64,000 bases of DNA from the NCBI RefSeq assembly GCF_002150765.1, contig NZ_MUYM01000035.1, positions 55,163-119,162 on the forward strand, written 5' to 3'. Positions 53,086 to 61,771 of the stretch are shown here, one piece after another; position 1 is the stretch's first letter, and each line of letters begins with the position of its first letter. Under the pieces are notes generated by a model, which saw only the letters and a program-made list of their open reading frames with translations, was not told the origin of the DNA and searched no databases. Origin of the DNA: Lentzea kentuckyensis. GTDB taxonomy: Bacteria; Actinomycetota; Actinomycetes; Mycobacteriales; Pseudonocardiaceae. The position numbers and the translations under genes were made by a program.

Positions 53086-54081
53086 GTGCTCGCCGCCCTG
53101 CTGTGCCTGATCCCCGCCACTTTCTTCGGCTACGGGATGGTGCGCGACCGACGCAGGCTGAGCAACGCGATCTGGCTCGGCATCACGCTGGTGATGCTGC
53201 TGCTGTTGCTGGCGGAGGCCGGTCGCGACAACCCGGTGCTGAGCCTGCCGCTCCTGCTGGCGTTCGTGCTGGCCGTGGTCGGCCTGCTGCTGCTCCCGCT
53301 CGCGTTGCTGGCCAACGGTTTGGTGATGGTCCGCCGGGAGGGCCGGTCGCTGGGCAACCTGCTGTCGTTGCTCGCCGGTCTGGCGTTGCTCGGCGAGATG
53401 GTCTACTTCACGTGGGGCATCAGCCAGCCCAACGACTGGATCCGCGGCAGCGCGATCGGCCTGTTCCTGGTGTCGGCCTACATCGCCTTCCTGTTCGTGA
53501 GCCTGTTGCTGTACTCGGTGGTCTACGGCCGCACCGGGCGCCGGCACGGGTTCGACGGCATCGTGGTGCTCGGCGCCGGGCTCGTCGGCTCACGGGTGCC
53601 GCCGTTGCTGGCCTCACGGCTCGACCGCGCGCTGAGGCTCTACCGGCGCGATCTCGCCGCGGGACGGTCACCCGTGATCGTCGTGTCCGGCGGCCAGGGC
53701 GCTGACGAGGACGTCTCCGAGGCGTTCGCGATGCGGCAGTACCTGCTCGAACGCGACGTGCCGGACGCCGACGTGGTGCTGGAGGACCAGGCCACCACGA
53801 CCGAGGAGAACCTCCGCTACAGCAAGGCGTTGCTGGCCGAACGCGGGCACACCGGCCGGGTCGTCGCGGTCACCAACAACTACCACGTGTTCCGCACCGC
53901 CGTGCTGTCGCGCAAGACCGGCCTGCGGCTGCAGGTCATCGGCGCCCCGACGGCCTGGTACTTCGTGCCGAGCGCGTTCCTGCGGGAGTTCGTGGCGCTG
54001 CTGGTCCGCAACCCGGTCGTGCACGGACTGGCGTGCGCGGTGCTGATGGCGGGCGGGCTGGCGTTGACCCAGATCGGTTAG
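53086..54081 (+). CDS. YdcF/SanA-like DUF218 membrane protein
   Basis: A 331-residue protein: about five N-terminal transmembrane helices, then a soluble DUF218 domain (GFDGIVVLGAGLVGSRVPPLLASRLDRAL, VIVVSGGQGADEDVSEAFAMRQYLLE, LEDQATTTEENLRYSKALL, TNNYHVFRTA) and a final membrane helix. E. coli relatives (ElyC, SanA) affect envelope polymer synthesis. The GTG at 53086 is supported by the promoter 9 bp upstream; an earlier TTG in frame is possible. Confidence 0.88.
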   Translation: MLAALLCLIPATFFGYGMVRDRRRLSNAIWLGITLVMLLLLLAEAGRDNPVLSLPLLLAFVLAVVGLLLLPLALLANGLVMVRREGRSLGNLLSLLAGLALLGEMVYFTWGISQPNDWIRGSAIGLFLVSAYIAFLFVSLLLYSVVYGRTGRRHGFDGIVVLGAGLVGSRVPPLLASRLDRALRLYRRDLAAGRSPVIVVSGGQGADEDVSEAFAMRQYLLERDVPDADVVLEDQATTTEENLRYSKALLAERGHTGRVVAVTNNYHVFRTAVLSRKTGLRLQVIGAPTAWYFVPSAFLREFVALLVRNPVVHGLACAVLMAGGLALTQIG

Positions 54082-54103
54082 CCGGATCGGTCAGCCAGAT
54101 CGG

Positions 54104-54778
54104 TCAAACGACCGGGAAGATCCAGGACGGCCGGCCCCACTTCGCGATGAACGACTGAGCGTCCACTTCGGTCTGCGCGTTGAGCACCGGGTTCCCGTAC
54201 GTGGAAGCGTTGCTGTACAGGTGTTCCACGGTCACGCCACCGACCCGGACGGTGCCGCCGGCGGCCTGGGCCTGCCACTCCAGGTCGTCGTCGCCGTACC
54301 ACCAGCGGAAGCGTTCGTCCGCGCGCAGGTTCGCCTGTCCGTCCACCACGAACGCGTACCCGGTCATCCGGTGCGGCTTGAGCACCGGGCCCTGCTCGGT
54401 GTTGTGCCAGTCGGGGTTGTCGCCGGACCGGTCCGGGTAGGCGATCGCGGCGCCGTACCGCTCCAGCGCGCCGGTCATCGCGTCCAGGAAACCCGGCGGC
54501 AGCACCAGGTCGTCGTTCAGCACGGCCACCGCGTACTTCTCGCCGGCGGCCTGTTCGTGCGCCCAGTCCAGGCCGATGTTCCACAACCGGCTGATGTTCG
54601 GCGGCTGCTCCTCGTCGCGGACGACCTGTGCGGCGACATCGGCCACCGGCGGGGTGCTCGCGTTGTCGATGACGAGGACCCGCTCGGGCGGGAGAGCGAG
54701 ACTCGAGATGGTCTGCCGCAGCTCGGCCGGGCGGTCGTGGGTGGGGATGACCGCGAACGTGAGCTTCATGGTCGCCAT
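54104..54778 (-). CDS. Family 2-like glycosyltransferase
   Basis: A 224-residue cytoplasmic GT-A fold protein: TFAVIPTHDRPAELRQTISSL, VLVIDNAST, the DxD-like VAVLNDDLVLPPGFLDAM, and WWYGDDDLEWQAQAAGG in the acceptor region. No membrane segment. Convergent with the YdcF-like gene with 22 bp between stops, and divergent from the DUF4396 gene. Donor and acceptor unknown. Confidence 0.85.
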   Translation of the reverse strand: MATMKLTFAVIPTHDRPAELRQTISSLALPPERVLVIDNASTPPVADVAAQVVRDEEQPPNISRLWNIGLDWAHEQAAGEKYAVAVLNDDLVLPPGFLDAMTGALERYGAAIAYPDRSGDNPDWHNTEQGPVLKPHRMTGYAFVVDGQANLRADERFRWWYGDDDLEWQAQAAGGTVRVGGVTVEHLYSNASTYGNPVLNAQTEVDAQSFIAKWGRPSWIFPVV

Positions 54779-54801
54779 GATCGCACGGGCCGGGGGACCG
54801 C

Positions 54802-54830
54802 TTGCCGCTCATACCCCCTAGGGGTATGGT
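54802..54830 (+). promoter_or_regulatory. Promoter containing a CsoR-type (copper) operator
   Basis: TTGCCG (54802-54807), 17-bp spacer, TATGGT (54825-54830). Inside and over the -10 lies CATACCCCCTAGGGGTATG (54810-54828), half-sites CATACCCC/GGGGTATG with a 3-bp centre. G-tract/C-tract palindromes of this TACCCC...GGGGTA form are the known binding sites of copper-sensing CsoR repressors. Confidence 0.72.
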
Positions 54831-54856
54831 CGGGCTCGACCCTGAAGGAGGACGAG

Positions 54857-55309
54857 ATGGACCACGCTCCCACGAGCCTGACCAGGCAGGCGATCTCCGC
54901 GACGCTGCACTGCCTCACCGGCTGCGCGATCGGCGAGGTGCTCGGCATGGTCATCGGCACGGCGCTGGGCTGGGGAAACCTCGCCACGATCGTGCTGGCC
55001 GTGGTGCTCGCGTTCGTGTTCGGCTACTCGCTGACCATCCGCCCGGTGCTGCGTTCGGGTCTCGCGTTCAAGGCGGCACTGGGCGTCGCGCTGGCGGCGG
55101 ACACGGTCTCGATCGCGGTCATGGAGGTCGTGGACAACGCTGTGATGGTGCTCGTGCCCGGCGCCATGGAGGCCGGCCTCACGAACTGGCTGTTCTGGGT
55201 GGCGCTGGCGTTCTCGCTGGCCGTGGCCTTCGTGGTGACGGTGCCGGTGAACCGCTGGATGATCGGGCGCGGCAAGGGCCACGCGGTCGTCCACCAGCAC
55301 CACCACTGA
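54857..55309 (+). CDS. DUF4396 membrane protein under a CsoR-like site
   Basis: A 150-residue integral membrane protein with four likely helices. It opens ATLHCLTGCAIGEVLGMVIGTALGWGN, with a Cys-x3-Cys plus His (HCLTGC) at the membrane start, and ends in a histidine-rich tail (GHAVVHQHHH). These are plausible metal ligands. A GGAGGA ribosome-binding site precedes the ATG. DUF4396 has no established function; the operator, ligands and topology together suggest copper handling. It is monocistronic; no csoR, copA or copZ gene lies in the window. Confidence 0.85.
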   Translation: MDHAPTSLTRQAISATLHCLTGCAIGEVLGMVIGTALGWGNLATIVLAVVLAFVFGYSLTIRPVLRSGLAFKAALGVALAADTVSIAVMEVVDNAVMVLVPGAMEAGLTNWLFWVALAFSLAVAFVVTVPVNRWMIGRGKGHAVVHQHHH

Positions 55310-55313
55310 CCGG

Positions 55314-55760
55314 TCAGGCCCGCACGAACCGCATTTCCCAGTTCTTCTCCCACGTTTCGCCGTCGTCGTAGGAGAACTGCTGCTGCCAGACGGGTTCCTC
55401 GCCGGCGGTCCAGTCGAACCGCACCTTCACCGCGTGTCCGCCGACCACGTCGTCACCGAGGAACACCCCGTGCCCGTCGCTGAACCGGCCCTCCAGCGGC
55501 GGGTCCAGGTGGCCGGGGGCGCGGGTCGAGGCCCACCAGATCCGCCAGACCTGACGTTCGGGGTCGTACTGCCGCAGCGTCATGCCCTCCCAGCCGTCCG
55601 CGTGCAGGCTGTCGATGTTCGCCGCGCCGCCCAGGATCGGCCTGACTTCGGCCTCCGCGTCGAACTCGACCCACTCGGTGCCGCGGCCGGGAATGTCGGC
55701 GATCTTGCGGTTGACCACTCGCCAGCGCCCGTGGAAGAAGTCGAAATCGTTCTCACTCAT
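55314..55760 (-). CDS. Uncharacterised DUF1579-like protein
   Basis: A 148-residue soluble protein: NDFDFFHGRWRVVNRKIAD, GGAANIDSLHADGWEGMTLRQYDPERQVWRIWWAST, and WQQQFSYDDGETWEKNWEMRFVRA. The pattern matches small lipocalin-like beta-barrels annotated as DUF1579-like, with no known reaction. Convergent with the DUF4396 gene (4 bp between stops); divergent from the chitinase gene. Confidence 0.75.
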   Translation of the reverse strand: MSENDFDFFHGRWRVVNRKIADIPGRGTEWVEFDAEAEVRPILGGAANIDSLHADGWEGMTLRQYDPERQVWRIWWASTRAPGHLDPPLEGRFSDGHGVFLGDDVVGGHAVKVRFDWTAGEEPVWQQQFSYDDGETWEKNWEMRFVRA

Positions 55761-55780
55761 GGGACGGACGCTAAACCGGT

Positions 55781-55805
55781 ATCACTGACAACGAATGTCA
55801 GTGAT
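55781..55805. promoter_or_regulatory. 10-bp perfect inverted repeat
   Basis: ATCACTGACA (55781-55790) and TGTCAGTGAT (55796-55805) are exact reverse complements around ACGAA, just upstream of the -35 of the chitinase gene and 21 bp from the DUF1579-like start. Probably an operator for one or both divergent genes. Confidence 0.6.
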
Positions 55806-55811
55806 CGACTA

Positions 55812-55840
55812 TTGACCTAAAGGTCTGGACCATTTTACCG
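55812..55840 (+). promoter_or_regulatory. Chitinase promoter with DasR/chi63-type box
   Basis: TTGACC (55812-55817), 17-bp spacer, TTACCG (55835-55840). AGGTCTGGACCA (55821-55832) sits in the spacer; its reverse complement TGGTCCAGACCT matches the repeat found in streptomycete chitinase promoters (chi63) and resembles the DasR site around GGTCTAGACC. Suggests N-acetylglucosamine/chitin control. Confidence 0.65.
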
Positions 55841-55880
55841 TTCCTGGCAGGGCCGCCGCCCTAGCCAGGAGGTCCTTCCC

Positions 55881-58199
55881 TTGCGCCTGCTCGCCAGAGT
55901 GGTCCCGGTACTAGCCCTGCTAGCCGGGACCCTGATAGCTGTGACCACCGCGCCGACCGCGGCCGCGGCCCACGAGGACTGCCGGCCGGACGGGCTGTAC
56001 AAGACGCCGGGCGTCGAGTCGCCCTACTGCACCGTGTACGACACCGCGGGCCGGGAGAACCTCGGTCCGGACAAGTCCCGCCGGGTGATCGGGTACTTCA
56101 CCAGCTGGCGCACCGGCAAGAACAACCAGTCGGGCTACCTCGCCAAGGACATCCCCTGGACCAAGGTCACGCACCTGAACTACGCGTTCGCGCACATCGA
56201 CGGGCAGAACAGGATCTCCGTCGGTGACAACAACGCGAACAACTCGTCGATCGGCATGGAGTGGCCGGGCGTCGCGGGTGCCGAGATGGACCCGTCGCTG
56301 CCCTACAAGGGGCACTTCAACCAGCTGACGAAGTTCAAGAAGCAGTACCCGGACGTCAAGACGCTGATCTCGGTCGGCGGCTGGGCGGAGACCGGTGGCT
56401 TCTTCAACGCGGACGGCACGCGCAACGCGTCGGGCGGCTTCTACAAGCTCGGCCAGAACCAGGCCGCGATCGACACGTTCGCGGACAGCGTCGTCGCGTT
56501 CCTGCGCCAGTACGGCTTCAACGGCGCCGACATCGACTACGAGTACGCGACGTCGAACAACCACGCGGGCAACCCCGACGACTTCTGGATCTCCAATGCC
56601 AACCGCGGCACGCTGTGGGCCGGCTACCAGGCGATCATGAAGACGCTGCGGGAGAAGCTCGACCGCGCCGGTGCCGCCGACGGCAAGCACTACCTGCTGA
56701 CCGCCGCCGTGCCCGCGTCGGGCTGGTTGCTGCGCGGCCAGGAGTCCTATCAGGTCGTCAAGTACCTCGACTACCTCAACGTCATGAGCTACGACCTGCA
56801 CGGTTCGTGGAACCACTTCGTCGGCCCGAACGCCGCTCTCTACGACGACGGCAAGGACGGCGAACTCTCCGCCGGTGGCGTGTACACGGCACCGCAGTAC
56901 GAGGGCATGGGTTACCTCAACGCTGACTGGGCGTACCACTACTACCGCGGTGCGATGCAGGCCGGACGCATCAACCTCGGTGTGCCGTTCTACTCGCGCG
57001 GCTGGCAGGGCGTCACGGGTGGCACGAACGGGTTGTGGGGCAAGGCGGCGCTGCCGGACCAGTCGAAGTGCCCGCCCGGCACCGGTTCGTCGGTCGGCTC
57101 GACCACGCCGTGCGGCAACGGCGCGACCGGCGTCGACAACATCTGGCACGACGTCACCGCCGGTGGCGCCGAGGTGCCGTCCGGCGTGAACCCGTTGTGG
57201 CACACCAAGAACCTCGAAGCCAAGGTCACCGGTTCGTACTCCGCGCAGTACGGCCTCGACCCGGTCAACGACCCGACGGACCGCCTGACCGGCACGTACA
57301 CGCCGTACTACGACTCGACGCTGAAGTCGCCGTGGCTGTGGAACAACGACAAGAAGGTGTTCCTCTCCACCGAGACCGAACAGTCGATCGCGGAGAAGGC
57401 CAGGTACGTCCGAGACAAGGGCCTCGGCGGCATCATGATCTGGGAACTCGCCGGCGACTACGGGTACGACTCCGCCAAGAAGGAGTACTTCATCGGCGAC
57501 ACGCTGCTGTCGACCATCAACAGCGGTCTCAACGGTGCCGCGCCCTACGGTGCCGCGAAGGCCTCCACCCAGCAGACCCAGTCGCTGGCGGTCGACGTGG
57601 ACGTGTACGGCTTCGCGTTGGGCGACAACAACTACCCGATCACGCCGAAGATCAAGTTCACCAACCGGTCCACCGTCACCATCCCCGGTGGCACGAAGAT
57701 CGCGTTCGACTACGGCACCAGCGCGCCCGGCGGCATGGCCGACCAGTCCGGGTTCGGGCTCAGGGTCGTGACGAAGGGCCACAGCGGGTCCAACGTCGGC
57801 GGTCTGAAGGGCGACTTCCAGAAGGCGGAGCTCACGCTGCCGTCGTGGCAGTCGCTGGCACCGGGCGCGTCGATCGAGATGACGGTCAGCTACCAGCTGC
57901 CGATCTCGACGCCGTCGAACTTCGTGTTCACGTTCGGTGGTCAGTCCTACGCGATCTCGGCCGACTACCCGCGGATCGGCGGCGGCAACCCGCCGACGTC
58001 GACCACGACCTCCACCACGACGACCACCTCGAACCCGCCGGTCTGCTCGCTGCCCGCGTGGGAGAGCGGCAAGGTCTACACCGGTGGCAACGAGGTGTCG
58101 CACAAGGGCCGCAGGTGGAAGGCCCAGTGGTGGACGCAGAACGAGGAACCCGGCACCACGGGTGAGTGGGGCGTCTGGCGCGACCAGGGCGCCTGCTAG
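55881..58199 (+). CDS. Secreted GH18 chitinase with ChiC and CBM5/12 domains
   Basis: A 772-residue exochitinase-like enzyme. Signal peptide to about residue 34; GH18 barrel with VIGYFTSWR, LISVGGWAETGGFF, the catalytic FNGADIDYEY (Glu221), VMSYDLHGSW, LGVPFYSRGW and GGIMIWELAGDYG; a chitinase C domain about residues 565-695 (LAVDVDVYGFALGDNNYPITP); a Thr-rich linker; and a C-terminal CBM5/12 (PAWESGKVYTGGNEVSHKGRRWKAQWWTQNEEP). It starts at a TTG behind AGGAGG. Acts on fungal or arthropod chitin, outside the plant-wall set. Confidence 0.94.
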   Translation: MRLLARVVPVLALLAGTLIAVTTAPTAAAAHEDCRPDGLYKTPGVESPYCTVYDTAGRENLGPDKSRRVIGYFTSWRTGKNNQSGYLAKDIPWTKVTHLNYAFAHIDGQNRISVGDNNANNSSIGMEWPGVAGAEMDPSLPYKGHFNQLTKFKKQYPDVKTLISVGGWAETGGFFNADGTRNASGGFYKLGQNQAAIDTFADSVVAFLRQYGFNGADIDYEYATSNNHAGNPDDFWISNANRGTLWAGYQAIMKTLREKLDRAGAADGKHYLLTAAVPASGWLLRGQESYQVVKYLDYLNVMSYDLHGSWNHFVGPNAALYDDGKDGELSAGGVYTAPQYEGMGYLNADWAYHYYRGAMQAGRINLGVPFYSRGWQGVTGGTNGLWGKAALPDQSKCPPGTGSSVGSTTPCGNGATGVDNIWHDVTAGGAEVPSGVNPLWHTKNLEAKVTGSYSAQYGLDPVNDPTDRLTGTYTPYYDSTLKSPWLWNNDKKVFLSTETEQSIAEKARYVRDKGLGGIMIWELAGDYGYDSAKKEYFIGDTLLSTINSGLNGAAPYGAAKASTQQTQSLAVDVDVYGFALGDNNYPITPKIKFTNRSTVTIPGGTKIAFDYGTSAPGGMADQSGFGLRVVTKGHSGSNVGGLKGDFQKAELTLPSWQSLAPGASIEMTVSYQLPISTPSNFVFTFGGQSYAISADYPRIGGGNPPTSTTTSTTTTTSNPPVCSLPAWESGKVYTGGNEVSHKGRRWKAQWWTQNEEPGTTGEWGVWRDQGAC

Positions 58200-58247
58200 C
58201 CCTTGTAAGTCAGCGATCTGTCAGGCGCGGGGCTTAGGCTGTTCGGT

Positions 58248-58694
58248 GTGAAGGACGCTGTGACCGCCCAGGACCCGCGCCTGCAGGAGCTGCTCCTGCT
58301 CCGCAAGGTGCGCGACCGGATCGACCGCGAGTACCGCGAACCGCTCGACGTCGCGGCGCTGGCTCGTGGCGTGCACCTGTCGGCGGGGCATCTGTCGCGC
58401 GCTTTCCGCGCTGCGTTCGGCGAGTCGCCCTACAGCTACCTGATGACCCGCCGAATCGAGCGGGCCATGACGCTGCTGCGGCGCGGCGACATGTCCGTCA
58501 CCGACGTCTGCTTCGAGGTCGGCTGCACCTCGCTCGGCACGTTCAGCACGCGTTTCTCCGAGCTCGTCGGCATGTCGCCGAGCCAGTACAAGAAGGTCGC
58601 GGCCTCCGACGGCCAGGGCATCCCGAACTGCCTGGCCAAGGCAGTGATGCGGCCGATCAGGAATCGAGAAGCGGCGACCGGTCCGTCGGATTAG
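58248..58694 (+). CDS. AraC-family transcriptional regulator (DNA-binding domain only)
   Basis: A 148-residue protein that is almost entirely the double HTH of AraC/XylS regulators (RKVRDRIDREYREPLDVAALARGVHLSAGHLSRAFRAAFGESPYSYL, then RGDMSVTDVCFEVGCTSLGTFSTRFSELVGMSPSQYKK). No ligand domain. GTG start. It precedes a VOC gene by 10 bp, a pairing often seen in actinobacteria. Confidence 0.88.
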   Translation: MKDAVTAQDPRLQELLLLRKVRDRIDREYREPLDVAALARGVHLSAGHLSRAFRAAFGESPYSYLMTRRIERAMTLLRRGDMSVTDVCFEVGCTSLGTFSTRFSELVGMSPSQYKKVAASDGQGIPNCLAKAVMRPIRNREAATGPSD

Positions 58695-58704
58695 GTTGAC
58701 CGCC

Positions 58705-59127
58705 ATGTCAGTCATCATCGCCGCGGCGTTCCTGCCCGCAGACGACCCCGAGAAGTCACTCGGCTTCTTCCGCGACGCGCTCGGCTTCGAGGTCCGCCAG
58801 GACGTCGGGCAGGGCACCATGCGCTGGATCACCGTGGGCCCGCCCGACCAGCCGGAGACCGGCATCGTGCTGCACCCGCCCGCCGCCGACCCCGGCGTGA
58901 GCGACGAGGAGCGTCGCACGATCGCCGTCCTGATGGCCAAGGGCGTCTACACGGCACTCTCGCTCGCCACCAAGGACCTGCAGGGCACGTTCGACCGTGC
59001 GCGCGCATGGGTCGAGAAGTCCGGTGTGGGCGAGGTGCTGCAGGAGCCCGAGGACCAGCCGTGGGGCGTGCGCGACTGCTCGTTCCGCGACCCGGCGGGC
59101 AACCTGGTCCGCATCAACCAGCTCTAA
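58705..59127 (+). CDS. Glyoxalase/VOC-family protein
   Basis: A 140-residue VOC protein: AAAFLPADDPEKSLGFFRDALGFEVRQDV, MRWITVGPPDQPETGIVLHPP, and GVRDCSFRDPAGNLVRINQL, the usual closing segment of small glyoxalase/bleomycin-resistance-like proteins. The ATG at 58705 is preferred over a TTG three codons upstream. Co-directional with the AraC gene; stop overlaps the convergent binding-protein stop by three bases. Confidence 0.88.
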   Translation: MSVIIAAAFLPADDPEKSLGFFRDALGFEVRQDVGQGTMRWITVGPPDQPETGIVLHPPAADPGVSDEERRTIAVLMAKGVYTALSLATKDLQGTFDRARAWVEKSGVGEVLQEPEDQPWGVRDCSFRDPAGNLVRINQL

Positions 59128-60359
59128 CGGGCTCGCGTGCCCTTCAGCTTCACCAGCTCGGACTCGAAGAGGCCTTCCTCGACCTTGAGCGTGCCGGGCA
59201 CCTTGAGGTCCGGCCTGCTCAGGTACGACTGCGTCGCCGACGGCCGGCCCACCAGCGAGAACCGCAGCTGACCGGTGAGGCCCCTGGTGTTGAGGGCGTT
59301 CGTGTCGTGGAACGCCCTCAACACGCCGTCACGGCTGAGGTCCTTCTTCTCGCACGCCTTCTCCAGCACGGCGACGAACGCGGTCGCCACCGTGTAGCCG
59401 TGCACCGTGTTCAACGAGCCCTGCTCGCTCGGCCACCGTTGCTGGAAGCCTTCGCGCAGCTCGCGGACACCGTCCACGTCGGCGTTCCACGGCGCGACCG
59501 GCGAGGTGATCAGGACCTGCTTGGCGAACACCGGCGCGACCGGTGAATCCATGATCGCCGGGTCGTAGCTGACGGCGCTGGTCAGGATCGGCACGGTCCA
59601 CCCGAGCTGCGCGGCGATGCCCACCGCTGCCGCAGTCTGCGGCGGGGTCAGGCTCAGCGTGAGCACCTTGACGTCCGCCGCCTTCAACGCGGTGATCTGC
59701 GCGAGGAGATTGGCCGTCGTCTCCGTGACGGCCTGCTCGGAGATCTTCATGCCCCAGTTCTCGGCGACGAACCTGCTGCCTTCCAGCGCGTTGTCGCCGA
59801 AGCTGCCGCGCAGGTGCAGGTGACCGATCGTGTCGCCGGCGTTGAGCGTGCCCTTGCGTTTGTAGTAGTCGAGGCCGTTGATGATGTCGAGGTCGTAAGT
59901 GGTGCCGACGACCATCATGTGCGGATTGCCGAGCAGGGAGGCGGCCCACGAGGCGGGCACGGTCAGCGCCCGCGTCTGCATCAGGTCTGGCTCGATGGCC
60001 GCGGTCATCGGCTGGCCGGTGACGTCGATGAAACCGAGCACTTGCGGTTCGAGCTCGAAATAGCCGGCGAGCGCCTTCTCCACGTCGTAGGCGTGGTCTT
60101 TCTGCTTCAGTTCCACCCGTCGACCGCACACGCCGCCACGTTTGTTGATCAAGTCCAGATAAAGTTCATAACCGCGAATGCGGAGAGTCGAAGTCCCTTT
60201 GAACGGTCCGGTCATGTCCGTCAGCACGCCGAGCGAGATCGCTTCGCTGGTGACGCCCGGACCTGTCCGAACGGCGGGATTTGCCTGGTCGTGCCCTGCG
60301 CAGGCGGTGAGCGTCGTCAGCAGCAGAGCGGTGGGCAGCAAAAGGTGACGAATGCGCAT
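59124..60359 (-). CDS. Orphan branched-chain-type ABC substrate-binding lipoprotein
   Basis: A 411-residue lipoprotein (lipobox LTAC) of the LivK/Peripla_BP_6 type: ISLGVLTDMTGPFKGTST, GYELYLDLINKRGGVCGRRVELKQKDHAYD, and VHGYTVATAFVAVLEKAC. No permease or ATPase genes are adjacent, so it either feeds a remote transporter or acts as a ligand receptor, perhaps for the divergent two-component system starting 152 bp away; the latter is inference. Confidence 0.85.
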   Translation of the reverse strand: MRIRHLLLPTALLLTTLTACAGHDQANPAVRTGPGVTSEAISLGVLTDMTGPFKGTSTLRIRGYELYLDLINKRGGVCGRRVELKQKDHAYDVEKALAGYFELEPQVLGFIDVTGQPMTAAIEPDLMQTRALTVPASWAASLLGNPHMMVVGTTYDLDIINGLDYYKRKGTLNAGDTIGHLHLRGSFGDNALEGSRFVAENWGMKISEQAVTETTANLLAQITALKAADVKVLTLSLTPPQTAAAVGIAAQLGWTVPILTSAVSYDPAIMDSPVAPVFAKQVLITSPVAPWNADVDGVRELREGFQQRWPSEQGSLNTVHGYTVATAFVAVLEKACEKKDLSRDGVLRAFHDTNALNTRGLTGQLRFSLVGRPSATQSYLSRPDLKVPGTLKVEEGLFESELVKLKGTRAR

Positions 60360-60511
60360 TTACCGGCCTTGTCGCAGGGGATTGGTCGCAGAGGTATCGG
60401 GAAGTATTGAGTAGGGGGTTGCGATACGTCCAATTTTGTGGGCGGGAACACCCTTCGGGCCTGAACAACTTCGATTACCGATGGAAAAGGCCTGCCAGGT
60501 ACCTTGATCAG

Positions 60512-61771
60512 GTGGAAGAGCCCGTGTGGAACGAGTGGCGGCGGCCCGGCCCGACGCCCGCGCAACGGCGGCGCGACATCGGCATCGCGGTGATCGTGCT
60601 GCTGTGCGCGGTGGAGGTCACCACCCTGGTCAACAGCATGGGCGGTTACGTCTTCAAGGATCCGCCCGATCTGCGCGCGCAGCTCGCGTGGATGCTCGCG
60701 CTGTCCGTGCCTCTGGTCGTGCGCCGCCGTTACCCGCTGGCCGTGATGCTGGTGGTGTCCGCGTTGTTCATCGCCGCGCAGTGGAACAAGTCCGGCGACA
60801 CGCTGGTGCCGTCCGCGATCCTCTTCCTCGCGATCTTCACGGTCGGTGCCTGGGAGCAGAACCGCGTCCTCGCCCGCTGGTCCCGCATCGGCGTCATCGT
60901 CGCGATGTTCCTGTGGCTCGGCTTCAGCCTCGTGCGGGCCCTGCTCGGCCCGAAGACGAGCTTCGAGAACGCCGCCGGACCGCTGGACCCGGTGCTCGCC
61001 ACCGTCCTCTACGGACTGGAGTTCAACCTCTTCTTCTTCCTCTTCGCCTACGTGGTGGGGGAGATGGCGTGGTCGAGCGCCCGGCGCCGGGCGCAGCTGG
61101 AGTTCCAGGCCGAGGAACTGCGGCGCTCGCAGGAGCAGAGCACCCGTGGCGCGATCGCGGCCGAACGCATGCGCATCGCCCGCGACCTGCACGACGTCGT
61201 GGCGCACCACGTGTCCGTGATGGGCATCCAGGCCGGTGCCGCGCGCCGCGTCCTGGACTCCGATCCCGCGATGGCGCGCGACGCGTTGCAGACCGTCGAA
61301 CAAACCGCGCGGACCGCGATCAACGAACTGCGTGGCCTCCTCGGCGTGCTGCGCGCGGACGCCCAGGAGGAGCTGAGGGCGGCTCCCAGTCTCGATGACC
61401 TGCCGGAACTCTTCGAACACGCACGCGCCGCGGGCCTGGAGGTCTCGCACGGCGTGTACGGCTCACCTAGAGACGTGTCGTCCGGTGTGGCGTTGTCCGC
61501 GTATCGAGTCGTGCAGGAAGCACTCACGAACGTGGTCAAGCACGCGGATGCGCAACACGTGGACGTCCGGATGCGTTTCCTGGACAGCGCTCTGGAAGTG
61601 GAGATCTCCGACGACGGCCGCGGCCGGGGCGCGCCCGGTGCCGGCTTCGGTCTCGTGGGCATGCGCGAGCGCGTGGCGGTGCACGGCGGTTCGTTGGAGG
61701 CGGGACCACGGCGTGACGCGGGCTATCTGGTCCGTGCATCGCTGCCGACGGCTTCGGAGGAGAAGGCGTGA
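60512..61771 (+). CDS. Sensor histidine kinase (HisKA_3, NarL-type)
   Basis: A 419-residue kinase with about five membrane helices in the first 190 residues (IGIAVIVLLCAVEVTTLV to FNLFFFLFAYVVGEMAW), then a short coiled coil, the phosphoacceptor RMRIARDLHDVVAHHVSVMGIQAG (His227), and HATPase_c (YRVVQEALTNVVKHADAQ, DDGRGRGAPGAGFGLVGMRERV). The GTG at 60512 follows TACCTT by 6 bp, suggesting a leaderless message; the frame opens earlier without a clear start. Confidence 0.9.
   Translation: MEEPVWNEWRRPGPTPAQRRRDIGIAVIVLLCAVEVTTLVNSMGGYVFKDPPDLRAQLAWMLALSVPLVVRRRYPLAVMLVVSALFIAAQWNKSGDTLVPSAILFLAIFTVGAWEQNRVLARWSRIGVIVAMFLWLGFSLVRALLGPKTSFENAAGPLDPVLATVLYGLEFNLFFFLFAYVVGEMAWSSARRRAQLEFQAEELRRSQEQSTRGAIAAERMRIARDLHDVVAHHVSVMGIQAGAARRVLDSDPAMARDALQTVEQTARTAINELRGLLGVLRADAQEELRAAPSLDDLPELFEHARAAGLEVSHGVYGSPRDVSSGVALSAYRVVQEALTNVVKHADAQHVDVRMRFLDSALEVEISDDGRGRGAPGAGFGLVGMRERVAVHGGSLEAGPRRDAGYLVRASLPTASEEKA

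Noticed and set aside
55920..58103. 727-codon open frame on the minus strand opposite the chitinase gene
   Set aside because: It mirrors a high-GC gene, has no domain or ribosome-binding site, and its composition is the usual Arg/Val/Gly shadow.
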